64,000 bases of DNA from Rhizobium sp. Q54 (lineage in GTDB: Bacteria > Pseudomonadota > Alphaproteobacteria > Rhizobiales > Xanthobacteraceae), in contig CAMDSH010000016.1 in assembly GCA_945907045.1 (NCBI GenBank), positions 1-64,000 of the forward strand, given 5' to 3'. Position 1 is the first letter of the stretch. The number at the start of each line of letters is the position of its first letter. The notes under the pieces are model-generated. The model was not told where the DNA came from. It saw only the letters and a list, made by a program, of their open reading frames with translations, and ran no database searches. Below, one piece after another: positions 24,642 to 35,914 of the stretch. A program made the translations under genes and the position numbers.

Positions 24642-25883
24642 ATGAGCGTCGATGTCCTCACCTTCGGCTGCCGGCTCAATGTCTATGAATCGGAAGTGAT
24701 CCGGCGCGCGGCGGCGGGCGCGAATTTGGCCGATACCGTTGTGGTCAACACTTGCGCGGTGACGTCGCAGGCCGTGAAGCAGGCGCGGCAATCCATTCGC
24801 AAGATCAAGCGCGAGCGTCCCGATACGCGCATCGTTGTCACCGGCTGTGCGGCGCAGACGGAAGCTGCGACTTTTGCGGAGATGCCGGAGGTCGATCGTG
24901 TTTTCGGTAATGAAGAGAAGCTCGACCCTGCGATGTGGAAACGCGTGGGCGATGCCGGCGCCAAGGTAATCGTCGGCGATATCATGACGGCGGCAAACAC
25001 CGCGCTGCATCCGCTCGACGCCATCGCGCACCACACCCGTGCTTTTTTACAGGTGCAAAACGGCTGCGATCATCGCTGCACCTTCTGCATCATTCCTTAT
25101 GGGCGCGGAAACTCGCGTTCGGTTCCGGTGGAGGACGTTGTCGCGCAGGCGCGGCGTTTGGTGGAAAGCGGCCACCGCGAAATCGTTCTGACCGGCGTTG
25201 ACATCACGAGCTACGGTTCGAATTTGCCCGGTGCGCCGAAGCTGGGCGCGCTGGTGAAACAGATTCTGAAAAATGTGCCTGAGCTGGAACGCCTGCGGCT
25301 CTCCTCCATCGATTCCGTCGAAGCCGACAACGACCTGCTCGATGCACTGGCCGATGAGCCGCGCCTGATGCCGCATCTGCATCTGTCGTTGCAGGCGGGT
25401 GACGATCTGGTGCTCAAGCGCATGAAGCGCCGCCATTCACGTGCCGACGCGATTGCTTTCACCGGTCAGGTACGCCGTCTGCGCCCGAATGTGATTTTCG
25501 GCGGCGACATCATCGCCGGTTTCCCGACCGAGACAGAGGAGATGTTCGCCCGCTCGCTCGATCTGGTGATTGAGTGCGCGCTCACGCATCTGCATGTGTT
25601 TCCGTTTTCAGCCAGGCCCGGCACGCCGGCGGCGCGCATGCCGCAGGTCCAGCACGCCATTGTCACGGAACGCGCACGGCGTTTGCGCGAACGCGGCGGT
25701 GAGGCATTACGCAAACATCTCGACAGCGAAATCGGCGAACAACGGCGCGTGCTCGTTGAGCGCGGCGGCATCGGACGCACCGAACAATTCACGCCCGTGC
25801 GGCTTGCGGCACCGGCCATACCCGGCACAATGCTGGATGTCAGCATCGCGGGCCACGATGGGCGGCAGCTTCTGGCTTCATGA
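24642..25883 (+). CDS. mtaB: tRNA N6-threonylcarbamoyladenosine methylthiotransferase
   Basis: Radical SAM enzyme that converts t6A37 of tRNA to ms2t6A37. It has 413 residues. The N-terminal UPF0004 domain carries the auxiliary cluster cysteines (TFGCRLNVYESE, VNTCAVT, VTGCAAQ). The radical SAM core has NGCDHRCTFCIIPYGRG (CxxxCxxC), and a C-terminal TRAM-like region follows. GGAAGGAGCGCA precedes the ATG at 24642; upstream frame is repeat sequence. It is joined to the next gene, whose longer alternative start overlaps the mtaB stop by ATGA. Confidence 0.93.
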   Translation: MSVDVLTFGCRLNVYESEVIRRAAAGANLADTVVVNTCAVTSQAVKQARQSIRKIKRERPDTRIVVTGCAAQTEAATFAEMPEVDRVFGNEEKLDPAMWKRVGDAGAKVIVGDIMTAANTALHPLDAIAHHTRAFLQVQNGCDHRCTFCIIPYGRGNSRSVPVEDVVAQARRLVESGHREIVLTGVDITSYGSNLPGAPKLGALVKQILKNVPELERLRLSSIDSVEADNDLLDALADEPRLMPHLHLSLQAGDDLVLKRMKRRHSRADAIAFTGQVRRLRPNVIFGGDIIAGFPTETEEMFARSLDLVIECALTHLHVFPFSARPGTPAARMPQVQHAIVTERARRLRERGGEALRKHLDSEIGEQRRVLVERGGIGRTEQFTPVRLAAPAIPGTMLDVSIAGHDGRQLLAS

Positions 25884-25897
25884 CGGGGGGTCATCTT

Positions 25898-26527
25898 ATG
25901 AGCGCAAACAAGAATCTGGTCACGACCATCGAGGCGCTGGAAGCGCTTTACCCCAAGCCCCCGGCCGCGACCGGCCCGGTAGTGAAAGAGATCGATCACA
26001 TCAATCAGGGCTACCGTGCGCTGATCGAAGCTGCGCCGTTCGTCGCGATTGCCACTTGCGGACCGGAAGGGCTCGATTGCTCGCCGAAGGGCGACGCTGC
26101 GGGCTTTGTGCGCATCGTCGATGAAAAAACCTTGATGATCCCCGACCGGCCCGGCAACAACCGCACCGACAGCTTTCACAATCTCGTCAAGGATCCGCGC
26201 ATCGCGCTGCTGTTCCTGATTCCCGGTGTCGGCGAGACACTGCGGGTAAACGGCCGCGCGGTGCTCTCCATCGATCCGGAATTGCGCGAAAGCTTCGCGG
26301 TCAACGGCAAGCCGGCGCGCGGCGTTCTGATTATCACCATCGAGAGCATTTATTTCCACTGCTCGAAGGCGGTGGTGCGCGCCAAGTTGTGGGACCCCGC
26401 GCATCAGATCGACCGCAAGAGCTTGCCGAGCACCGGCACCATCATCGCGGAGTTGAGCCAGGGCAAACTCGGCGGCGAGGAATACGACCGCGCATTATCC
26501 GAGCGGGTGAAGGCGCAACTCTATTAA
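25898..26527 (+). CDS. PPOX-class FMN flavoprotein
   Basis: A 209-residue pyridoxamine 5'-phosphate oxidase-like protein of the split-barrel FMN fold, resembling the MSMEG_1061 subfamily. APFVAIATCGPEGLDCSPKG, IPDRPGNNRTDSFHNLV and FLIPGVGETLRVNGRA are the conserved flavin-binding segments. The ATG at 25898 is preceded by GGGGGGT. An in-frame ATG at 25880 overlaps mtaB. The substrate is unknown. It converges with the RluA gene, and the stops overlap in TTAA (26524-26527). Confidence 0.85.
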   Translation: MSANKNLVTTIEALEALYPKPPAATGPVVKEIDHINQGYRALIEAAPFVAIATCGPEGLDCSPKGDAAGFVRIVDEKTLMIPDRPGNNRTDSFHNLVKDPRIALLFLIPGVGETLRVNGRAVLSIDPELRESFAVNGKPARGVLIITIESIYFHCSKAVVRAKLWDPAHQIDRKSLPSTGTIIAELSQGKLGGEEYDRALSERVKAQLY

Positions 26528-27210
26528 TTTTCAGCTTTCCAGCCGCAGACGATGAGATTCTCCCGCATGTGCGGCGGCACCGGCGCGGTGACGGCGACAG
26601 GCGGTTTGTTTTTGGAAATCGGCACAACGATCTCGCGCGAATGTAGATGCAGCGCGGGTCCGCCCGTGCGCGGCGCCTTGCCGTAAATATTGTCGCCCAG
26701 CACCGGCCAACCCATCTCGGCGCAATGCACGCGCAATTGATGCGTGCGGCCGGTGAGCGGCTCCAGCGCCAGCCAGGTGAGTGCGCCGCCGCGTCCCATC
26801 ACTTTCCACGTCGTCGCTGCCGGCTGCCCTTTTGGATCTGGCTTCATCCACCAGCCGCGGTCTTCGTCCAGCTTGCCGAGCGCGATGTCGATGCGGCCTT
26901 CCTCTTCGGCGGGCGAGCCTTCGACCACGGCCCAATAAGTTTTGCCGACCTTGCCGTTCTTGAACATCTTGCCGAGTGCGGCGAGCGCCTTGCGGTGGCG
27001 CCCCAGCACCAGGCAGCCGGAGGTGTCGCGGTCGAGCCGGTGGGCGAGCGAAGGTGAGCGCGGTAGTCCGAAGCGCAGCACGTCGAAATGATCTTCCAGG
27101 CTTTCCCCGCCCTTTGGCCCGCGATGCACGGCCATTCCCGCCGGCTTGTCGATCACCAGCATCAGGCCGTCTCGGTAAAGGAGCCGCGCGAGCATCTCTT
27201 CCGGTGTCAT
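26524..27210 (-). CDS. RluA-family pseudouridine synthase
   Basis: A 228-residue RNA pseudouridine synthase. AHRLDRDTSGCLVLGRHR holds the catalytic aspartate. DKPAGMAVHRGP, GRTHQLRVHCAEMGWPVLGD and HLHSREIVVP are family blocks. No S4 domain is present, as in the short RluA subgroup. The start at 27210 gives a natural N-terminus (MTPEEMLARLLYRDGLMLVI); the frame above it is repeat and antisense to ftsY. The target RNA (rRNA or tRNA) is not readable. Confidence 0.9.
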   Translation of the reverse strand: MTPEEMLARLLYRDGLMLVIDKPAGMAVHRGPKGGESLEDHFDVLRFGLPRSPSLAHRLDRDTSGCLVLGRHRKALAALGKMFKNGKVGKTYWAVVEGSPAEEEGRIDIALGKLDEDRGWWMKPDPKGQPAATTWKVMGRGGALTWLALEPLTGRTHQLRVHCAEMGWPVLGDNIYGKAPRTGGPALHLHSREIVVPISKNKPPVAVTAPVPPHMRENLIVCGWKAEN

Positions 27211-27245
27211 GGCGAAACCGCTATCACGGGCGCGATTTCTCTTCA

Positions 27246-27381
27246 CCCTCCCCTGCAGGGGGAGGGTCGCTCGCCGAAGCGAAGCGTAGGCGGGCGGGGT
27301 GGGGTGCTTGTCCCACTCGCAATTAAGATCACCCCCACCCGGCGGGCTGCGCTCGCCGACCTCCCCCCTCCAGGGGGAGGT
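27246..27381. repeat. Composite C-rich palindromic repeat, copy 3
   Basis: Left hairpin CCCTCCCCTGCAGGGGGAGG at 27246-27265, a GCTTCGC-type inner hairpin, a central GCAATTAAGATCACCCCCAC segment, and a right hairpin ACCTCCCCCCTCCAGGGGG running to 27381. It occupies 136 of the 190 bases between the divergent starts of the RluA gene and ftsY. Its core resembles copy 2, which has GCAATTGACCCCACCCC. Confidence 0.7.
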
Positions 27382-27400
27382 AAGAAGAGTAAGCGCCGGC

Positions 27401-28330
27401 ATGAGCGACAACGCGCAGACACAAAGCTGGTGGAAACGGCTGAGCGGGGGCCTCGCGCGCTCGTCGGCGTCGCTGGGCGGCGCCATTTCCGACCTCGTGG
27501 TCAAACGCAAGCTGGACGCCGAGGCAATCGAGGATCTGGAGAGCGTCCTCATTCGCGCCGATCTCGGCGCGGCGCTGTCGGCGCGTATCGCTGCCGTGCT
27601 GAGCGAGGGCCGCTTCGACAAGGCCATTGCGCCGGATGAAGTGAAGGCTGTGCTGGCGGCGGAAATCGAGAAGGTTCTTATTCCCGTCGCGAAGCCTTTG
27701 GTGATCGCAACCAAGCCTTTCATCATCCTCGTCGTCGGCGTCAACGGTTCGGGCAAGACCACGACCATCGGCAAACTGGCGTCAAAATTCAGCGCCGAAG
27801 GAAAAAGTGTGATGCTGGTCGCGGGCGATACGTTTCGCGCCGCCGCCATCGATCAACTCAAAATCTGGGGCGAGCGCACCAATGCACCGGTGATGGCGCG
27901 CGAGCCGGGCGCGGATGCTGCCGGGCTGGCATTCGATGCGTTGGGCGAAGCCAGAAAAAAATCCATCGATGTGGTGCTGGTCGATACCGCCGGGCGGCTG
28001 CAGAACCGAACCGAGCTGATGAGCGAACTGGAGAAGATGGTCCGCGTCATGAAGAAGGTCGATGCGTCCGCGCCGCATGCGGTGCTGCTCGTGCTCGATG
28101 CGACCGTTGGACAGAACGCGCTCAGCCAGGTTGAAGAATTCATCAAGACCGCGGGCGTCACCGGATTGGTGATGACCAAGCTCGATGGAACCGCGCGCGG
28201 CGGCATTCTGGTCGCGATAGCGGAAAAATTTGGCGTGCCGGTGCACTTCATCGGCGTCGGCGAAAGCATCGACGACCTCGCGCCGTTCACCGCCCGCGAC
28301 TTTTCGCGCGCGCTGGTGGGCTTGGATTAA
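27401..28330 (+). CDS. ftsY: Signal recognition particle receptor FtsY
   Basis: SRP receptor GTPase at the membrane, 309 residues. It is short because it lacks the long acidic A domain of enteric FtsY. The N domain starts near WWKRLSGGLARSS. The G domain has GVNGSGKTTTIGKLA, GDTFRAAAIDQL, DTAGRLQNR and TKLDGTARGG. The ATG at 27401 lies 19 bases after the composite repeat, so upstream frame is rejected. It works with Ffh at 21.2-22.7 kb. A YciB gene follows after 26 bases. Confidence 0.97.
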   Translation: MSDNAQTQSWWKRLSGGLARSSASLGGAISDLVVKRKLDAEAIEDLESVLIRADLGAALSARIAAVLSEGRFDKAIAPDEVKAVLAAEIEKVLIPVAKPLVIATKPFIILVVGVNGSGKTTTIGKLASKFSAEGKSVMLVAGDTFRAAAIDQLKIWGERTNAPVMAREPGADAAGLAFDALGEARKKSIDVVLVDTAGRLQNRTELMSELEKMVRVMKKVDASAPHAVLLVLDATVGQNALSQVEEFIKTAGVTGLVMTKLDGTARGGILVAIAEKFGVPVHFIGVGESIDDLAPFTARDFSRALVGLD

Positions 28331-28356
28331 CGAAGGGCGCACGTTAAAAGCAGCCG

Positions 28357-28920
28357 ATGACCCCCAAACAAATCAATCCCGCGCTCAAATTCGCGCTCGA
28401 GATCGGTCCGCTGCTGATCTTTTTCATCGCCAATGCGCGCGCCGGAATTTTCGCCGGCACGGCGGTGTTCATGGTGGCGATCGTGATCGCGCTCGCGGTC
28501 TCCTATGCGCTCACGCGGCATCTGCCGGTGATGGCGCTGGTCTCCGCTGTCGTCGTGCTGGTGTTCGGCGGGCTGACGCTATTTCTGCACGACGAGCTTT
28601 TCATCAAGCTCAAGCCGACCATCATCTATGTACTGTTCGCGGCCGTGCTGATCGGCGGGCTGATTTTCCGCAAGCCGCTGCTCGCCGTGGTGTTCGGGCA
28701 GGTGTTCAATCTCACGCAGGAAGGCTGGCGCAAGCTCACGGTGCGCTGGATTATTTTCTTCTTCGTGCTCGCGGCCATCAATGAAATCGTCTGGCGCACG
28801 CAGACGACGGATTTCTGGGTCAGCTTCAAGGTGTTCGGCGTGGTGCCGCTCACCTTTCTGTTCGCCGCCCTGCAATATCCGCTGCTGGTGAAATACGACG
28901 CCGGCGAAAAGAAAAACTAG
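28357..28920 (+). CDS. yciB: YciB/IspZ-type inner membrane septation protein
   Basis: A 187-residue polytopic protein with about five helices. [20 protein letters not shown] at the start, [19 protein letters not shown] and KPLLAVVFG in the middle, and the segment [20 protein letters not shown] are signatures of the septation protein A family, linked to envelope integrity and division. It is likely cotranscribed with ftsY. It converges with ccmG, sharing the four bases CTAG (28917-28920) as overlapping stop codons. Confidence 0.92.
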   Translation: MTPKQINPALKFALEIGPLLIFFIANARAGIFAGTAVFMVAIVIALAVSYALTRHLPVMALVSAVVVLVFGGLTLFLHDELFIKLKPTIIYVLFAAVLIGGLIFRKPLLAVVFGQVFNLTQEGWRKLTVRWIIFFFVLAAINEIVWRTQTTDFWVSFKVFGVVPLTFLFAALQYPLLVKYDAGEKKN

Positions 28921-29504
28921 CGCGCCAGCGCCTTCTCGATTTCCGGCATCAGCACGCGCGCCAGAATGTCCGCGCTGATCGGCCCGACCAGCTTGTAGGC
29001 GATGCGCCCGTCGCGTCCGACCAGAAAAGTTTCTGGCACGCCGTAGACGCCCCATTCGATGGAGGCGCGCCCGCTCACGTCGGCGCCTGCCGCGATGAAC
29101 GGATTGCCGTAGCGGTTTAGGAAGCGCCGCGCGTTGTCGGGCTGGTCCTTGTAATTGATCCCCGCAAGACGAATGCGTTTGTCTTTCGCGAGTTGATCGA
29201 GGAACGGCACCTCGTCGTGGCAAGGCACGCACCAAGAGGCCCAGACATTCACCAGCGTCACTTCGCCGGTGAGCGCCGCGCTGCTGAGCCCCGGCACCGG
29301 CTTGCCATCGCGCGTCAGCCCTTCGAGCGGCGGCAGATCGGTCTGCGGAACGGGCCGGCCGAGCAAGGCTGAGGGAATCCGCGATGCATCGCCGCTGCCG
29401 AGGCGGAAATAAAATAGAGCGGCGAGCGCGAGGAATGCGATGAGTGGCAACAGAACGATGAGATTTCGCCGAGCGGGTGCGGGTTCAATAGGAGCCGCGC
29501 TCAT
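28917..29504 (-). CDS. ccmG: Periplasmic thioredoxin-like thiol:disulfide interchange protein
   Basis: CcmG/DsbE, 195 residues, keeps apocytochrome c cysteines reduced for heme attachment. An N-terminal membrane helix lies near 13-33 ([20 protein letters not shown]). The thioredoxin fold has [18 protein letters not shown], with the redox pair [23 protein letters not shown] is the cis-proline region. Its ATG overlaps the ccmD stop (ATGA). Last gene of the ccmABCDG operon here. Confidence 0.95.
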   Translation of the reverse strand: MSAAPIEPAPARRNLIVLLPLIAFLALAALFYFRLGSGDASRIPSALLGRPVPQTDLPPLEGLTRDGKPVPGLSSAALTGEVTLVNVWASWCVPCHDEVPFLDQLAKDKRIRLAGINYKDQPDNARRFLNRYGNPFIAAGADVSGRASIEWGVYGVPETFLVGRDGRIAYKLVGPISADILARVLMPEIEKALAR

Positions 29505-29674
29505 GGCTTTTCTTCTCGCTGTGAGCGGCGCGTGATGCCTTGCTGCTCCAGCTCAAGCAGAATGCGCCGCTGCGCACGATAATCGAGCGCGACCCATGCG
29601 ATCAGCGCAACGGTCAAAGCGATTGCCACCGCGTAAGCCGCGACAATGAAATCGGCATGCGCTCCCAGATTCAT
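29501..29674 (-). CDS. ccmD: Heme exporter protein D (short)
   Basis: A 57-residue single-helix membrane protein beginning MNLGAHADFIVAAYAVAIAL. The helix is about 9-28, followed by the conserved WVALDYRAQRRILLELEQQG tail. CcmD helps release holo-CcmE from the CcmABC complex. It is too short for many gene callers, but it overlaps both neighbours by ATGA (the ccmC stop and the ccmG start), which makes it certain by position and pattern. Confidence 0.93.
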   Translation of the reverse strand: MNLGAHADFIVAAYAVAIALTVALIAWVALDYRAQRRILLELEQQGITRRSQREEKP

Positions 29675-30396
29675 GCGTTATCCGCCTTCATGAGCTGCAG
29701 TGTGCGCACGCGGCGGCGTAAAATCTCGTTGCGCATGGCGGCAAGATGCAGCGTGAGAAAAAGCAGCGCGAAGGCGAGCGCCATCACCAGCAGCGGCGTC
29801 AGGATCGCGGGATGAATGGCGGGCGCGCCGAGGCGGATAACCGACGCCGGCTGGTGCAATGTGTTCCACCAGTCGACGGAAAATTTGATCACCGGCAGAT
29901 TGATCGCGCCGACGAGCGTAAGGATCGCGGCGGCGCGTGAGGCGCGCGCCGGATCTTCCGTCGTCCAATAGAGCGCCATAAGCCCAAGATACATCAGGAA
30001 CAGCACCAGCACGGAGGTGAGCCGCGCGTCCCACACCCAGAAGGCGCCCCACATCGGGCGGCCCCAGAGCGAACCGGTGACCAGGCACATCAGCGTGAAC
30101 GCCGCGCCGATGGGCGCCGCCGCCTTGGCTGCAACGTCCGCGAGCGGATGCCGCCACACCAACGTGCCGAGCGCAGCCATGCTCATCAGTGCCCAGCCGA
30201 ACATCGAAAGCCACGCCGCCGGCACGTGCAGGAACATGATCTTCACCGTCGCGCCCTGCTGGTAGTCGTCGGGCGCGTTGAATGCCATCGCAAGCCCGGC
30301 AGCGAACGCGAGCACCGTCGCAGCCGCAAGCCACGGCAGCAGGCGCTGAACGAGCGCGAGGAAGCGCGTGGGGTTGGCGAGATCGATGAAGCTCAT
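29671..30396 (-). CDS. ccmC: Heme exporter protein C
   Basis: CcmC loads heme onto CcmE. It has 241 residues and about six helices. The tryptophan-rich WWD-type region is visible around GSLWGRPMWGAFWVWDARLTS, and histidines in FLHVPAAWLSM and WWNTLHQPAS are the expected heme ligands. ATG at 30396 (MSFIDLANPTRF) has AGGA seven bases upstream and matches the family N-terminus. An alternative ATG at 30438 overlaps the ccmB stop. Coupled to ccmD by ATGA. Confidence 0.93.
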   Translation of the reverse strand: MSFIDLANPTRFLALVQRLLPWLAAATVLAFAAGLAMAFNAPDDYQQGATVKIMFLHVPAAWLSMFGWALMSMAALGTLVWRHPLADVAAKAAAPIGAAFTLMCLVTGSLWGRPMWGAFWVWDARLTSVLVLFLMYLGLMALYWTTEDPARASRAAAILTLVGAINLPVIKFSVDWWNTLHQPASVIRLGAPAIHPAILTPLLVMALAFALLFLTLHLAAMRNEILRRRVRTLQLMKADNA

Positions 30397-30434
30397 GGGC
30401 GTCCTGGTGACAGGTAAACAAGGTTCGGCATGAT

Positions 30435-31103
30435 TCATTCCAGTCCGTGACGCAGAGCCGCGGCGGCGGCAAGCGGGCCGATCACCAGACTCGCCAAACT
30501 CAAGCCGCAGAGAATGGTGAAAGGTGGGCCGAATGGCACGGGGCCGATAATTGCCGAGTTGGCGGCGGCGACGCCGAAGATCAATACAGGAATCGTCAGC
30601 GGCAAGACCAGCACGGCGAGCAGCAATCCGCCACGGCGCAGCGTCACCGACAACGCGGCTCCGATCAAACCGATAAATGTGAGCGCAGGCGTTCCCGCCA
30701 GCAGCGTGAGCGCGACATATTTCATCGCCGCCAAATCGATGTTGAGCAGCAAGCCGAGCAGAGGCGCAATGATGACGAGCGGCAGACCGGTGGTGAGCCA
30801 GTGCGCCAGCGCCTTTGTCAGTATTGCGAGTTCAAGCTGTGCGCGGCCCGTCATGATGAGATCGAGCGAGCCGTCCTCGTAGTCCGCGGCGAACAGGCGG
30901 TCGAGCGTGAGCAGGCTTGCGAGCAGCGCGCCGAGCCAGAGGATGGCCGGGCCGATGCGCGAGAGCAGCGCGAGATCAGGGCCGATGGCGAACGGCGTCA
31001 GCACGACGACAATGAGAAAGAACAGCGCGCCGATCAGTGCGCCGCCGCCGACGCGGAACGCGAGCTTCATGTCGCGGATGAGCAGGGCCTTGAGTGCGCT
31101 CAT
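30435..31103 (-). CDS. ccmB: Heme exporter protein B
   Basis: Membrane permease of the CcmAB transporter that drives release of holo-CcmE. It has 222 residues and six helices. [27 protein letters not shown] and [16 protein letters not shown] are typical of CcmB. The ATG at 31103 overlaps the ccmA stop codon by ATGA. The much longer open frame upstream lies on top of ccmA and is not coding. Confidence 0.94.
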   Translation of the reverse strand: MSALKALLIRDMKLAFRVGGGALIGALFFLIVVVLTPFAIGPDLALLSRIGPAILWLGALLASLLTLDRLFAADYEDGSLDLIMTGRAQLELAILTKALAHWLTTGLPLVIIAPLLGLLLNIDLAAMKYVALTLLAGTPALTFIGLIGAALSVTLRRGGLLLAVLVLPLTIPVLIFGVAAANSAIIGPVPFGPPFTILCGLSLASLVIGPLAAAAALRHGLE

Positions 31104-31717
31104 GTTGCGGGCCCAAATTCTTCGAAGCCAAGCCGGAGTTCGCGCGCACGTTCGAGGCCGATGGAGCCGTGCGCGGCGGCGAGGATCATCCCGCCGCCAT
31201 CGAGGTGTGTGCGCATCAACGCCGCGAGTTGAGACTGCGCCGAGGCATCGAGCGCGCTGGTCGGCTCGTCCAGCAGCCAGATCGGGCGCGGCACTGCGAT
31301 CAGCCGCGCAATCGACAGCCGGCGCTTTTGCCCCGCCGAGAGATACGCCGCAGGCAATTCCGCCAATTCGGAAAGGCCTGCCGCCGAGAGTGCCGCTTCG
31401 CACGATCCGCCGCCGCCGAGATAGGCGCTCCAGAAGACGAGATTTTCGGCCACCGACAGCGACGGTTTCACGGCGTCCTGGTGGCCGAGGTAATGCGCCT
31501 GCTCGCCGATGCTGAGTTCGGCTTCGCCCGCGTCGAGGCCCAGCCGCCCTTCCGCATGGCGCACCAGCCCGGCGATCAGCCGCAACAGCGAGGACTTGCC
31601 GGCGCCGTTACGCCCGGTCACCAGCAGCGCCTCTCCGGCGCCAACGGCGAAGCCCACGCCGGCGAATACCCTGCGGCCGCCCCGCACGCAGGCCAGATTT
31701 TCCGCCCAAAGCCGCAT
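31100..31717 (-). CDS. ccmA: Heme exporter ATP-binding protein A
   Basis: ABC ATPase of the cytochrome c maturation complex, 205 residues. Walker A is GRNGAGKSS and the signature is [14 protein letters not shown], a variant form usual for CcmA. Walker B is [13 protein letters not shown]. The start at 31717 gives [18 protein letters not shown]; upstream frame extends into the acnA promoter region and lacks family similarity. First gene of the overlapping operon ccmA-B-C-D-G. ccmE, ccmF and ccmH are not in this window. Confidence 0.94.
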   Translation of the reverse strand: MRLWAENLACVRGGRRVFAGVGFAVGAGEALLVTGRNGAGKSSLLRLIAGLVRHAEGRLGLDAGEAELSIGEQAHYLGHQDAVKPSLSVAENLVFWSAYLGGGGSCEAALSAAGLSELAELPAAYLSAGQKRRLSIARLIAVPRPIWLLDEPTSALDASAQSQLAALMRTHLDGGGMILAAAHGSIGLERARELRLGFEEFGPAT

Positions 31718-31970
31718 CAGGCCTCGCGCGCCGGCAGCGGTGCCGCGCCGGGGTCCCGGACACTCTGGAAAGGCCTGAAAATACTGCGCATCTTGTTGAA
31801 GGTTCCCGTTTATCTGGCGTCCGGCAGAAAAAGCTTTTATAAGCCGCGCACTGCGCCCGCGCCTTGGAAATTCATCGCGCGGACCTCGCAAGCGAGGACA
31901 AAATCCAGTCTCTGTAATAACTTACCGCGAATTTGAACCAATGTCCCCGGCCGGGAATGGAACGCCAACC

Positions 31971-34676
<2,706 letters not shown>

Positions 34677-34803
34677 CAAAGGTTCTGCGGTTTGGGCCGG
34701 AGTTTGGGCGGCAGCCCATTACCGGATGAGTACGCTTGTCACTTCGAAGTGAGTGGTAGGTGAACGCCAAGCCGATTATGTGTTCCGCATGGGCGCGGGG
34801 CTC

Positions 34804-35556
34804 ATGGAATACCGCATGCTCTATCGTCATATCGGAATAACCGCATTTGCCGCCGCTGCTTTGATGACGGCGCAGCCCGCTGTGGCGGCTGAGCCGCGCG
34901 CGGTCATCGAACTGTTCACCAGCCAGGGCTGCTCGTCCTGCCCGCCCGCCGACAAGCTGATCGGCGAGCTGCAGAAGGATCCCTCGCTGGTGACGATGAG
35001 TCTCGCGGTCGATTATTGGGATTATCTCGGCTGGAAGGACACGCTGGCGGTGCCCGGCCACGCCAATCGCCAGCGCGCTTACGCCAAGGCGCGCGGCGAC
35101 CGGGAAGTTTATACGCCGCAAGTCGTGGTCAACGGTGTCGTGCACGTACTCGGCAGCGACAAGGCTGCGATTGACAGAGCGATTGCTGAAACCCGCCGCA
35201 CCGCCGCGCCGTTAGCGCTGCCGGTGAAGATGACGATTGCCGACGACAAGGTGACGGTGAACGTGCCGGCGGCGAAGGACAACCGCACCAGCGGAGAAGT
35301 CTGGCTCTGTCCGATCACCAAGGAAGCGCAGGTCGCTATCGGACGCGGCGAAAATCACGGACGCACGATCACCTACCACAACGTCGTGCGCCGCTGGGTG
35401 AAGCTCGGCGATTGGACCGGCAAGGCGGAAACTTTCAGCGTGCCGCTCGCCGATGTCGCCAACAAGGACATCGATTCGTTCGCCGTCGTCGTGCAAAGCG
35501 GCGTGGCGGCATCGCCCGGCGTCATGCTCGGGGTCGCGGTGGCGGCCGTCCGCTAG
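34804..35556 (+). CDS. DUF1223 exported thioredoxin-like protein
   Basis: About 250 residues. A signal peptide (YRHIGITAFAAAALMTAQPA, cleavage near VAA) is followed by the DUF1223 domain. IELFTSQGCSSCPPADKL carries a CxxC redox-like pair, and YWDYLGWKDTLAVPGHANRQ and REVYTPQVVVNGVVHVLGSD are strong family signatures. The exact start is uncertain (34753, 34804 and 34816 are in frame); GGAA before 34816 also fits. The role is unknown, possibly periplasmic redox. A perfect CACTTCGAAGTG palindrome lies upstream at 34740-34751. Confidence 0.88.
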   Translation: MEYRMLYRHIGITAFAAAALMTAQPAVAAEPRAVIELFTSQGCSSCPPADKLIGELQKDPSLVTMSLAVDYWDYLGWKDTLAVPGHANRQRAYAKARGDREVYTPQVVVNGVVHVLGSDKAAIDRAIAETRRTAAPLALPVKMTIADDKVTVNVPAAKDNRTSGEVWLCPITKEAQVAIGRGENHGRTITYHNVVRRWVKLGDWTGKAETFSVPLADVANKDIDSFAVVVQSGVAASPGVMLGVAVAAVR

Positions 35557-35578
35557 AATTTTTCCAAGCTCCGCGGCA

Positions 35579-35610
35579 AAGAAAAACGGGCCGACATGAA
35601 GCCGGCCCGT
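35579..35610 (-). terminator. Minus-strand intrinsic terminator without a known upstream gene
   Basis: Stem ACGGGCCG (35586-35593) pairs with CGGCCCGT (35603-35610). On the minus strand it is followed by TTTTTCTTTG, while on the plus strand only AAAGTATT follows, so it works in the minus direction. No minus-strand protein gene lies to its right before 36302, which suggests an RNA gene (see 35579-35790). Confidence 0.6.
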
Positions 35611-35790
35611 AAAGTATTGGGGATTGAACCGTACACGGAACTCACTGGCCCGGTCGGGCGAGCCCCGGGGGCTGGGGGGCTGAGGAATCCGGAACTCGAT
35701 TCCAACCGGGCCTTGAGGCAACAGTGTCTCGTATCGCAGCCCAGCGTGACGGCCGATTGACCGAATTTGGGCGGCATTATGATTCCCTTA
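35579..35790 (-). ncRNA. Candidate structured small RNA, minus strand
   Basis: This 358-base space between DUF1223 and DUF2794 (35557-35914) holds no convincing protein gene. On the minus strand it has a possible -10 (CATAAT, complement of 35776-35781) but no clear -35. A long stem pairs GGCCCGGUUGG (complement of 35702-35712) with CCGACCGGGCC (complement of 35647-35657). An inner AGCCCC/GGGGCT hairpin and the terminator at 35586-35610 follow. The long stem is perfect only on the minus strand, where one pair is G-U; on the plus strand that pair is C-A. The boundaries are guesses, and I do not recognise a known RNA family. Confidence 0.3.
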
Positions 35791-35914
35791 ACGAACGCGT
35801 GATCGGTCAGAACGCCTGATTTTGCGGCTCTTTGGCGCGGAATTGGCCTATCCAATGCCCTTGCCGAGGCCGCCAACCGGCGCGATCATGACGTCAGCCA
35901 GCAGGAGGCGCCGC

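Noticed and set aside
35611-35876. Minus-strand open frame with MPPKFGQSAVTLGCDTRHC-like translation in the DUF1223-DUF2794 gap
   Set aside because: Pro/Ser/Leu-rich without a domain, no ribosome site, and it runs through the terminator hairpin. The structural RNA explanation fits better, though neither is proven.
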